Under the pieces are notes generated by a model that was not told the origin of the DNA, did not search any database, and worked only from the letters and a program-made list of their open reading frames with translations. A stretch of DNA of 5,451 nucleotides from Nitriliruptoraceae bacterium (lineage in GTDB: Bacteria; Actinomycetota; Nitriliruptoria; Nitriliruptorales; Nitriliruptoraceae), in the NCBI GenBank assembly GCA_007120485.1, contig SKNP01000233.1, forward strand, positions 1 through 5,451, written 5' to 3'. Numbering within the stretch: position 1 is the first letter of the stretch; each line of letters starts with the position of its first letter. Positions 1 to 5,451 of the stretch are shown here, piece after piece. The translations under genes were made by a program, and so were the position numbers.

Positions 1-1
1 C

Positions 2-838
2 GACCGCGCGGCCAGCGGCGACGGCCCCGACGCGGACCGCGCCGACACCGATAACGCCCACGCCGCCGGCGACGGCCCGACCGGCCGGGCCCGCCCCCGC
101 CTGACCCTGCTGCTACGGCTGCCGTACGAGTCCCTGCTCGACGGCGAGGTCCCCGGCGACCTGCTCACCACCCTCACCGGTGGACGCCTGCGCCTCTCGG
201 CCCGGGCCAGCCGGGAACTGCTCGACGCCGGCGGCGCTGACCTGCGATCGATCATCATCGACCAGTCAGGCGAGGTGCTCGGCGTCGGCCGCCGCACCCG
301 GGTCCCACCCGGCTGGCTGCGAGACGCCCGGCTGGCACTGGACTCGACCTGCACGGCCCCCGGCTGCCAGGTCGCCGCCCGCAACTGCCATCTGGACCAC
401 GGCCATCGCTGGGAGGACGGCGGACCGACCGACGTCGCCAACCTCAGCCACCTTTGCGCGACCGACAACCACGCCCGTGAACGCGACGGCTGGGACGCGG
501 TCGGCGCGTCCGAAGGCTCCCGACGCTGGTTCCACCGACGCACCGGCCTCCACGTCCGTCACGTCCCCGAGACCTGGCGACCACCGCCCGTCCAGCCGGA
601 CGCATCCGGGCGGGAACCGCCCACACACCGGAGCCCCTCCGGGCGGGAACCGCCCACACACCGGAGCCCCTCCGGGCGGGAGCCACCGACAGCACGGAGC
701 TCGCCCGGGCGGCAACCGCCGAAACTGCGGGGAACACCCGGGCAGCAGCCTCCCGAAGGCACCTCCCCACCGGCTGAACCGACCATCCGGGACCCGGCGT
801 TCTCCGAGCCGCCCGTCGACCCGACCGTGCCGTTCTGA
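2..838 (+). CDS. HNH endonuclease-like protein of the DUF222/13E12 type, 5' end missing
   Basis: The frame is open from the window edge to a TGA at 836-838, giving 278 visible residues; the start and most of the DUF222 region lie upstream. Visible residues 1-30 are an Asp/Ala/Gly-rich linker. Residues about 35-105 match the end of a DUF222 region, leading into GEVLGVGRRTRVPPGWLRDA. The HNH domain follows: Cys117 and Cys122 (CTAPGC), HLDH at 130-133, GGPTDVANL at about 140-148 with the central Asn147, then LC at 151-152 and DNH at 155-157. Cys117, Cys122, Cys129 and Cys152 could bind a structural zinc. Family members usually have HH near the end, so DNH is a slight departure. A tail of about 85 residues, rich in Pro and Arg and partly repetitive, follows. 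The family is abundant in actinobacteria and predicted to cut DNA, but its cellular role is poorly defined. The gene converges with the GNAT gene. The family call is firm; nuclease activity is inferred. Confidence 0.86.
   Translation, partial: DRAASGDGPDADRADTDNAHAAGDGPTGRARPRLTLLLRLPYESLLDGEVPGDLLTTLTGGRLRLSARASRELLDAGGADLRSIIIDQSGEVLGVGRRTRVPPGWLRDARLALDSTCTAPGCQVAARNCHLDHGHRWEDGGPTDVANLSHLCATDNHARERDGWDAVGASEGSRRWFHRRTGLHVRHVPETWRPPPVQPDASGREPPTHRSPSGREPPTHRSPSGREPPTARSSPGRQPPKLRGTPGQQPPEGTSPPAEPTIRDPAFSEPPVDPTVPF
605..769 (+). repeat. 33-bp in-frame tandem repeat, five units (11-residue protein repeat)
   Basis: Five consecutive 33-bp units start at 605, 638, 671, 704 and 737. Units 1 and 2 are identical over all 33 bases; units 3 to 5 diverge progressively. 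In the HNH gene frame they encode SGREPPTHRSP twice, then SGREPPTARSS, PGRQPPKLRGT and PGQQPPEGTSP. The conserved core is (S/P)G(R/Q)(E/Q)PP. The unit is a multiple of three, so copy number can change without shifting the frame. The encoded segment is basic, Pro-rich and probably disordered, and lies C-terminal to the HNH domain. Confidence 0.93.
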
Positions 839-842
839 CCCA

Positions 843-915
843 CAGGCCGTCGGCGTGACGACCCCACACCCGCACCGCCACAGCGGTCGGGCCGGGGCGT
901 CGCTCCGACGGCCTG
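843..915. terminator. Nested inverted repeat between convergent genes, candidate bidirectional terminator
   Basis: An 11-bp perfect arm at 843-853 (CAGGCCGTCGG) pairs with 905-915. After one mismatch (854/904) the stem continues with 855-860 against 898-903, one G-U pair included, and after a bulged A at 861 with CCCC 862-865 against GGGG 894-897. A separate small hairpin, ACCGC 874-878 with GCGGT 883-887 and a CACA loop, sits at the tip. It begins 5 bases after the HNH stop and ends 35 bases beyond the GNAT stop, where two converging transcripts would end. There is no T-run on either side, so a classical intrinsic terminator is not shown; U-tract-poor terminators are often proposed in high-GC actinobacteria. 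No gene is seen in 839-949. Confidence 0.5.
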
Positions 916-949
916 CGCTGTTGCGCGCCGACGCCCCGACCGTTCCGGG

Positions 950-2077
950 TCAGCCGTCCGCGCGCGTCCGCGGATCCGGCCGCAGGGCGGTCCACACCGT
1001 CGCATGCGGTCGGAAGCCCAGCCGGCGGTACAGCCGGTCCGCATCGGAGCCCGGCTCGGCGCCCAGCCCGACCCGGCTGCCCGGGTGGACCTCGAGGTGG
1101 GCGGCCACCGCCGTGGCCGTCAGCCCCGATGCGATGCCGAGCCCACGATGCACCGGATGGGTGACGACGTCCTCCACGGCGGCCAGCCCCTGCCGGTCGT
1201 GCATCACCGTCAACCGGGCCACCGGCGCCCCGTGCCGCATCGCGATCCACACCTGGCACCGGCCCGCGGTCGCCAACTGCCGCTGCTGATCCACCGACCA
1301 GTCGACGAACGCCGACTCCCAATCGCGCCACTCGACCGGTGCATCGCCGTCGGCGTAGCGGTACAGCACCGTCGCCGCATGCCAACGGCGATCGACCGGC
1401 CCGCCGGGCTCGGCGGCCGGCGGCTCCACCGGTGAGAGCTGCGCCGGCGGACGCCGCTCGGGCGGGATCAACTCATCGAGCAGCAGCACGGTCACCGCGA
1501 ACACCTCGAGGCCGAGCGCCTCAGCCGCCTCAGCCAACGCCGGGTCGGGGGTCGGCACCGCCGCAGCCGGGTCGGCCTTCGACGGCGCCGTGGCATGCGG
1601 CGACAGCGGCTCCTCCCACCGCACCTGCGCATGCGGTGTCCCGAGCGTCCCGATCGTGTCGTCGTAGCGGTCGAACCAGCGCGGCAGATCCTCCGGTGCC
1701 GGTGGCGCGGCCAGATCCAGCGTGTTGCCGTCGCGGAAGTCCGGGCGCGACGGCGTCCGGACGGTCACGTGGTCGCGGGCGTAGGTGACCAACGTGACCG
1801 GACCCAGCGTCGCCCGCCGGACCGCCAGGCCCAGCCGGTCGTCGACCCGCCGGACCGACGGCTCGGTGGGCTCGGCCTCGGCGGCGCCCGACCCAGCCGG
1901 CGACGGCTCGGTGAGCTCAGGATCGGTCGCGCCCGACCCAGCCGGCGACGGCTCGGTGAGCTCAGGATCGGTCGCGCCCGACCCAGCCGGCGACGGTTCG
2001 GTGGGCTCGGGGTCGGTCGCGCCCGACCCGGCTGGCCCCGATCCGGCGTGCCCTGGCTCCGGCTGGTCGGTGCTCAT
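950..2077 (-). CDS. GNAT-family acetyltransferase-like protein with repetitive disordered N-terminus
   Basis: The product is 375 residues from an ATG at 2077 to a TGA at 950-952. Residues 1-74 are a Pro/Gly/Ser/Glu-rich tail made mostly of a 15-residue repeat, with no signal peptide or membrane segment. Residues about 80-205 (HVTVRTPSRPDF, then LPRWFDRYDD at 131-140) resemble the degenerate N-terminal half of two-domain GNAT proteins. Residues about 206-232 form a Pro-rich linker. Residues about 255-365 form the better GNAT domain: strand VWIAMRHGAPVARLTVM, strand AAVEDVVTHP at 299-308, acetyl-CoA loop HRGLGIAS at 310-317 (R/QxxGxG/A type) and LYRRLGFRP at 349-357. The ATG overlaps the lysA stop and has no clear Shine-Dalgarno sequence, so translation is probably coupled to lysA. 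The acetyl acceptor is unknown; location after lysA hints at, but does not show, a link to amino acids or cell-wall precursors. Confidence 0.82.
   Translation of the reverse strand: MSTDQPEPGHAGSGPAGSGATDPEPTEPSPAGSGATDPELTEPSPAGSGATDPELTEPSPAGSGAAEAEPTEPSVRRVDDRLGLAVRRATLGPVTLVTYARDHVTVRTPSRPDFRDGNTLDLAAPPAPEDLPRWFDRYDDTIGTLGTPHAQVRWEEPLSPHATAPSKADPAAAVPTPDPALAEAAEALGLEVFAVTVLLLDELIPPERRPPAQLSPVEPPAAEPGGPVDRRWHAATVLYRYADGDAPVEWRDWESAFVDWSVDQQRQLATAGRCQVWIAMRHGAPVARLTVMHDRQGLAAVEDVVTHPVHRGLGIASGLTATAVAAHLEVHPGSRVGLGAEPGSDADRLYRRLGFRPHATVWTALRPDPRTRADG
1856..2035 (-). repeat. 45-bp in-frame tandem repeat, four units (15-residue protein repeat)
   Basis: Four contiguous 45-bp units lie at 1991-2035, 1946-1990, 1901-1945 and 1856-1900 in the direction of the gene. 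The two middle units are identical over all 45 bases; the outer ones carry scattered substitutions. They encode PAGSGATDPEPTEPS, PAGSGATDPELTEPS twice, and PAGSGAAEAEPTEPS, residues 15-74 of the GNAT-like protein. A partial unit (AGSG, residues 11-14) precedes them. The encoded tail is acidic and Pro-rich and should be disordered. Identity of the middle units implies recent duplication or gene conversion. Confidence 0.95.
2074..2077 (-). promoter_or_regulatory. ATGA stop-start overlap coupling lysA to the GNAT-like gene
   Basis: On the minus strand the lysA stop TGA (2074-2076) overlaps the ATG (2075-2077) of the next gene by sharing the bases of ATGA. The bases just upstream of this ATG lack a purine-rich ribosome binding site. 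This arrangement usually means that ribosomes ending lysA re-initiate on the downstream gene, so both proteins would come from one transcript. Confidence 0.8.
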
Positions 2078-3375
2078 CGCAGCGGGACGTCGCGACGGGT
2101 CAGGTCCTCCTCGGTCTCGCGGCGGACCAGCGGCTGCACCTGCCCATCGTGGACCCGTACCGCGGCGGGCCGCGGCAGCTGGTTGTAGTTGGAGGCCATC
2201 GACGCGGTGTACGCACCGGTCGCCGCCACCGCCAGCAGGTCGCCGAGCGCCAGGTCCTGCGGCAGGGGGGCATGGTCGCGGACCAGGTCCCCGGACTCGC
2301 AGTGCTTACCGACGACCGTCACGGCCCGAGGTTCCGCGTCCGAGACGCGGCTGGCGAGCAGGACGTCGTGCTCGGCGTCGTAGAGAGCGGGCCGGATGTT
2401 GTCGCTCATACCGCCGTCGACGCTGACGTAGGTGGACAGCCCCGGCAGCTCCTTGATGGTGCCGACCTCGTAGAGCGTGATCGTCGACGGGCCCACGATC
2501 GCCCGGCCCGGCTCGACGATCAGCCGCGGGCGCGGCAGCTCCAGCGCCTCGCACCGCTCGTCGACCGACTCCAGCATCGCCTTGCCGTAGCGGTGGACCT
2601 CGACCGGGTGGTCCTCGTGGGTGTAGCGGATCCCCATCCCCCCGCCGAGGTTGAGCTCGCCCAGGGTGACGTCGTGCTCGTCGCGCCACCGGGCGAGCAG
2701 GTCGAGGGTCACCTCGGCGTTGGCGATGAACGGGTCGGTGCCGAAGATCTGCGAGCCGATGTGGGCGTGGACCCCGACCACGTCCACGTGGTCGAGCTCC
2801 AACGCCCGGGCGAAGGCCTGATCGGCCAACCCCAGCGACAGGGTGAACCCGAACTTCGAGTCGTCGTGGCCGGTCCGGACGTACTCGTGGGTGTGCGCGT
2901 CGATACCGGGCGTGATCCGCAACCACACCGAGGCGACCACCTCGCGGGTGGCGGCCAGCCGCTCGAGCCGATCGAGTTCATCGAACGAGTCGACGACGAT
3001 GCGCCCGACGCCGGCGTCCAGGGCACGCGCGAGCTCGGCGTCGGACTTGTTGTTGCCGTGGAGGATCAGCCGATCCGCGGGCACCGCGGCGTTGAGGGCG
3101 GTGAACAGCTCACCGCCGGAGGCGACGTCGATCAGCAGGCCCTCTTCATCGACCAGCTGGAGCACCCCGGTCGTGCACCACGCCTTGGACGCGTAGGTGA
3201 CCTCGACGCCGGGGAACCCCTCGACGTAGCGGCGGCAGCGTTCCCGCAGGTCCGCCTCGTCCACGACCCACAGCGGCGTGCCGTGGTCGCGGGCGAGATC
3301 GCGGACGGACACACCGCCGATGGTCAAGGCGCCGTCGGCGTCGCGGTCGGCGGTCAGGGGCCAAGGGCCGGTCAT
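2074..3375 (-). CDS. lysA: Diaminopimelate decarboxylase
   Basis: This 433-residue PLP enzyme decarboxylates meso-2,6-diaminopimelate to L-lysine, the last step of the DAP lysine pathway, in the cytoplasm. It is a fold type III decarboxylase. Visible residues: PLP-binding Lys64 in TYASKAW, HAHIGSQ at 203-209, the phosphate-binding glycines LNLGGGMG at 241-248, EPGR at 288-291, DNIRPALY at 325-332, the catalytic Cys359 with Glu360 in GKHCESGD, and Tyr389 in GAYTASMASNYNQLPRP. Every key site is intact, and the length is close to actinobacterial LysA proteins. The ATG at 3375 is preferred because GGAG lies 6 nt upstream; an in-frame ATG at 3381 would add two residues but overlaps that site. The frame stays open upstream into argS, but that stretch is repeat-derived and unlike LysA. 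The gene lies 130 nt after argS and overlaps the GNAT-like gene at its end. Confidence 0.97.
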   Translation of the reverse strand: MTGPWPLTADRDADGALTIGGVSVRDLARDHGTPLWVVDEADLRERCRRYVEGFPGVEVTYASKAWCTTGVLQLVDEEGLLIDVASGGELFTALNAAVPADRLILHGNNKSDAELARALDAGVGRIVVDSFDELDRLERLAATREVVASVWLRITPGIDAHTHEYVRTGHDDSKFGFTLSLGLADQAFARALELDHVDVVGVHAHIGSQIFGTDPFIANAEVTLDLLARWRDEHDVTLGELNLGGGMGIRYTHEDHPVEVHRYGKAMLESVDERCEALELPRPRLIVEPGRAIVGPSTITLYEVGTIKELPGLSTYVSVDGGMSDNIRPALYDAEHDVLLASRVSDAEPRAVTVVGKHCESGDLVRDHAPLPQDLALGDLLAVAATGAYTASMASNYNQLPRPAAVRVHDGQVQPLVRRETEEDLTRRDVPLR

Positions 3376-3381
3376 GGGCAT

Positions 3382-3385
3382 CTCC
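3382..3385 (-). promoter_or_regulatory. Shine-Dalgarno site deciding the lysA start
   Basis: The minus strand reads GGAG here, then six bases, then the ATG at 3375. This spacing is typical for initiation and favours 3375 over the in-frame ATG at 3379-3381, which directly abuts the GGAG. Confidence 0.75.
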
Positions 3386-3407
3386 GTGGCATCGCGGCGC
3401 CGGCTGT

Positions 3408-3491
3408 CCCGAGCGAAGACCCGAGCGCGGACCCGCGCGCAGGTCCGAGCGCAGACCCGAGCGCGGACCCGAACGCAGGCCCGGCCGGCGG
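3408..3491 (-). repeat. 12-bp tandem repeat in the argS-lysA spacer, about seven units
   Basis: Units start at 3408, 3420, 3432, 3444, 3456, 3468 and 3480. The plus-strand consensus is close to CCCGAGCGCGGA. Units at 3420 and 3456 are identical and the last (3480) is strongly diverged. The repeat fills most of the 130 bases between the argS stop and the lysA start. It carries no stop codon in several frames, so it extends spurious reading frames, but none has its own start and ribosome site here. It is most simply a non-coding, transcribed leader of lysA. Confidence 0.88.
3428..3447 (-). other. Hairpin in the argS-lysA leader RNA
   Basis: In the transcript, CGGACC (3447-3442) pairs with GGTCCG (3433-3428). 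A G-U and a G-C pair extend this to an 8-bp stem closed by a CGCG tetraloop. The same CGGACC could instead pair with an upstream GGTCCG at 3469-3464, because that unit is repeated. The two pairings exclude each other. This is complementarity read from the bases; folding in the cell and any regulatory effect are not shown. Confidence 0.5.
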
Positions 3492-3505
3492 CTGGCGGTT
3501 GGTCG

Positions 3506-5305
3506 TCACATCCGCTCCGGGGCACCGACGCGCAACAGGCCGAGCGCGTTGGCCAGCACCTGCTTGGCGGCCACCGCCAGCCAGTAGCGGGCGCGGCCGA
3601 GCTCCTCGGCCGCGGCGCGTTCCTCGTCGGTGGCATCGGCCGGGGCCAGGATCCGACACTCGGTGTAGAACCGGTGGAAGGTCCCGGCCAGGTCCTCGGC
3701 GTAGCGAGCGAGCCGTTGGGTGGCCCGCAGCTCGGCGGCCTCGGCCACGATGATCGGCAGCTGCGCCATCGCGCTGAGCAGCTCCAGCTCGGCGGGGTGG
3801 TTCAGCAGGGACAGGTCCGCGTCGGCCAGTCCGCCGTGGTCGAAGCCGCGCTCGTCGGCCAGACGCAGCAGCGAGTTGATGCGGGCGTGGGCGTACTGCA
3901 CGTAGTAGACGGGGTTGTCCATCGACTGCCGGGCGACGACGGCCAGGTCGAAGTCCACCGCGGTGTCGAGCCCCTGGCGCAGGAAGTGGTAGCGGACGAC
4001 GTCGACGCCGACCTCGTCGACGACCTCGTCGAGGTCGACGGTCTCGCCGGCCCGCTTGGACATCCGCACCGGCTGGCCGTCGCGCAGGAGGTTGACCAGC
4101 TGCCCGATGCGGATCTCGACCCGCTCGGGCGGCAGGCCGAGGCAGGCCGCGGCGGCCTTCAACCGGGCGACGTAGCCGTGGTGGTCGGCGCCCAGCAGGT
4201 AGTACAGCTGGTCGGCGCGGGACCACTTGTCGCGCAGGTAGGCGCAGTCGGACGCGAAGTAGGTCGGCCGGCCGTCGGAGCGGACCAGCACCCGGTCCTT
4301 GTCGTCGCCGTGCTCGGTGGTCTGCAGGAACAGCGCCCCGTCGGCCTCGTAGGCCACGCCGCGTTCACGCAGTTCGGCGACCGTCTCCTCGACCGCGCCG
4401 GACCCGTGGAGCCCTTCGCGCTCGGAGTACCACACGTCGAAGTCGACGCCGAGCTCGTGCAGGACGTCTTCGATGCGTTGACGCATCGCCTCCACACCCA
4501 GCACGCCGACCCGCGAGGCGATGCCGGGATGCACCCGGACATCACCGGCAGCCGGGCCGACGTCGGTATCGCCGTCGCGCAGCGCCTGCCCATCGTGGAC
4601 GACGGCCGCGGTGTCGTCGCCGACCAGGTCGTCGTCGCCGGGCTGGTGCTCGAAGAGGGCGTCGCCGTGCTGCTCGCGCAGCTCGGTGGCGACCTCCGCG
4701 ATGGCGGCGCCCCGGTAGTGCTCGTCGCCGAGGTCGTCGCCGGCGGCCGTCAGCACGATCGACTCGCCGAAGATCCGCACCTGCTCACCGGCGTCGTTGA
4801 CGTAGTACTCGCGGACCACCTCGTCGCCCGTGGCGTCGAGCAGTGCGGCGATCGCATCGCCGGTCGCCGCCCAGCGGCCAGCACCGACGTGCAAGGGCCC
4901 GGTGGGGTTGGCGGAGACGAACTCCACGTTGACGCGACGCTGCTCGTCCTGCGGTTTGCGGCTGTGCCCGAACGTCGCGCCGGCCTCGATCACGCGGTGG
5001 ATCAGCTCCTCGTGGTAGCGGTGCGCGAACCGGAAGTTGACGAACCCCGGGCCGGCGATCGACACCTCCTCGACCACCTCGGGGACGTCGAGGTGGTCGA
5101 CGATCAGCTGCGCGACCTCGCGCGGGTTTCGCTTGGCCGGCTTGGCGAGGCGCAGCGCGGCGGTGGTCGCCCAGTCGCCGTGCTCCGGCTGCTTGGGCTT
5201 CTCGAGGTCCGGGTCGGCGGCCGGCAGCTCGGCGGCGTCGAGCGCAGCACGGATCCGTGCGTCGAGATCACCGAGGACGGGATCGAGCAGGTCGGGACGG
5301 GCCAT
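3506..5305 (-). CDS. argS: Arginyl-tRNA synthetase (class I)
   Basis: This 599-residue cytoplasmic enzyme attaches arginine to tRNA-Arg using ATP. Residues 1 to about 95 are the ArgRS-specific N-terminal domain, ending in the typical IAGPGFVNF at 83-91. The catalytic core begins with VEFVSANPTGPLHVGAGR (127-144), whose HIGH-type signature is His139-Val-Gly-Ala142. It continues through DVWYSERE (290-297), DKDRVLVRSDGRPTYFASD (335-353) and ADHHGYVARLKAA (373-385) to the KMSKS-type loop VRMSKRAGE (413-421). The C-terminal anticodon-binding domain starts near NPVYYVQYAHARI (464-476) and ends in the characteristic LLRVGAPERM. An Asp/Gly-rich stretch at about 220-268 looks inserted and makes the protein longer than the usual roughly 550-580. 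The ATG at 5305 fits family N-termini, although no good Shine-Dalgarno sequence precedes it. lysA follows after 130 nt, the common actinobacterial order. Confidence 0.97.
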   Translation of the reverse strand: MARPDLLDPVLGDLDARIRAALDAAELPAADPDLEKPKQPEHGDWATTAALRLAKPAKRNPREVAQLIVDHLDVPEVVEEVSIAGPGFVNFRFAHRYHEELIHRVIEAGATFGHSRKPQDEQRRVNVEFVSANPTGPLHVGAGRWAATGDAIAALLDATGDEVVREYYVNDAGEQVRIFGESIVLTAAGDDLGDEHYRGAAIAEVATELREQHGDALFEHQPGDDDLVGDDTAAVVHDGQALRDGDTDVGPAAGDVRVHPGIASRVGVLGVEAMRQRIEDVLHELGVDFDVWYSEREGLHGSGAVEETVAELRERGVAYEADGALFLQTTEHGDDKDRVLVRSDGRPTYFASDCAYLRDKWSRADQLYYLLGADHHGYVARLKAAAACLGLPPERVEIRIGQLVNLLRDGQPVRMSKRAGETVDLDEVVDEVGVDVVRYHFLRQGLDTAVDFDLAVVARQSMDNPVYYVQYAHARINSLLRLADERGFDHGGLADADLSLLNHPAELELLSAMAQLPIIVAEAAELRATQRLARYAEDLAGTFHRFYTECRILAPADATDEERAAAEELGRARYWLAVAAKQVLANALGLLRVGAPERM

Positions 5306-5451
5306 CGTGGAGTCCGAGGGGGATCGTGGGCATCAGCGGCGGAGCGTACGGCGATGCCGGCGCCGTGCCCAGCGCGGGCAGGCGCGGCGGGCCGGCCGCA
5401 TCCGGTCCAACGTTCGGTCCGGCGTCCGGATCGACGACCGGACCGATGGCC
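5306..5451. other. Region upstream of argS with an inverted repeat; no gene seen
   Basis: I see no supportable coding region here. A perfect 9-bp inverted repeat, TCGGTCCGG at 5414-5422 and CCGGACCGA at 5438-5446, surrounds a 15-base spacer that contains the palindrome TCCGGA. A second small hairpin is possible from TGCCC 5366-5370 and GGGCA 5376-5380. The larger repeat could end transcription of a gene beyond the window or act as a site in the argS promoter region. No -10/-35 pair stands out on the minus strand, which is too GC-rich for a confident call. Confidence 0.4.

Noticed and set aside
605..769. CRISPR array
   Set aside because: The units are contiguous with no unique spacers and encode an in-frame protein repeat.
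275..838. GTG at 275 as the start of the HNH gene
   Set aside because: The frame is open to the left edge and the upstream residues match the DUF222 region, so this GTG is an internal valine codon.
180..1289. A 369-codon plus-strand frame spanning the HNH tail and the GNAT gene end
   Set aside because: It crosses two well-supported genes in a different frame, and its Arg/Pro/Thr/Ser-rich product looks like shadow translation.
3376..3505. Lysine riboswitch (L-box) ahead of lysA
   Set aside because: The spacer is short and mostly a 12-bp tandem repeat; I see no L-box core or multi-helix arrangement.
3376..3636. An upstream extension of lysA by 87 codons
   Set aside because: It overlaps argS, encodes mainly repeat-derived Arg/Ala/Val units absent from LysA proteins, and a good ribosome site points to 3375.
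2149..3753. A 534-codon open frame on the plus strand opposite lysA and the end of argS
   Set aside because: It is antisense to clear lysA and argS coding sequence. Its product has no recognisable domain and a composition typical of high-GC antisense frames.
3372..4226. A minus-strand frame with Gly-Ser-Ala-Leu repeats
   Set aside because: It lies inside argS in another frame, and the repeats are the 12-bp spacer array read in that frame.
4490..4648. Frameshift pair or intein in argS
   Set aside because: No alternative frame restores ArgS-like sequence, and the stretch is too short and lacks splicing-type residues for an intein.

Overview
The window is very GC-rich (about 70% or more by eye). 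Codon third positions are almost always G or C and the proteins are rich in Ala, Gly, Asp and Arg. The order argS then lysA on one strand, together with a DUF222/13E12-type HNH endonuclease gene, points to an actinobacterium. A deep-branching lineage is possible, but the sequence does not fix the genus.

Layout. Positions 2-838 (+) hold the 3' part of an HNH endonuclease-like gene whose start lies outside the window; its C-terminal tail is built from a 33-bp tandem repeat. Positions 839-949 are a short gap between convergent genes, with a long nested inverted repeat that is a plausible bidirectional terminator. Three genes follow on the minus strand, read from right to left: argS (5305-3506, arginyl-tRNA synthetase), lysA (3375-2074, diaminopimelate decarboxylase) and a GNAT-type acetyltransferase-like gene (2077-950). 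The last gene overlaps the lysA stop in an ATGA junction, so it is probably translationally coupled to lysA. Between argS and lysA lies a 130-nt spacer made largely of a 12-bp tandem repeat that can fold into hairpins in the transcript. Positions 5306-5451, upstream of argS, contain no gene I can support, but hold an inverted repeat.

How the genes fit together. ArgS charges tRNA-Arg and LysA makes lysine from meso-diaminopimelate. In many actinobacteria these two genes lead into hom-thrC-thrB. Here a GNAT protein with a repetitive disordered N-terminal tail occupies the position after lysA, and the run ends at a convergent gene. The HNH gene is a common actinobacterial accessory gene with no evident link to lysine synthesis.

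The core content is housekeeping, and I see no clear new defence or mobile system. The less ordinary points are three separate tandem repeats with units of 33, 45 and 12 bp, an Asp/Gly-rich insertion inside ArgS, and a structured argS-lysA leader.
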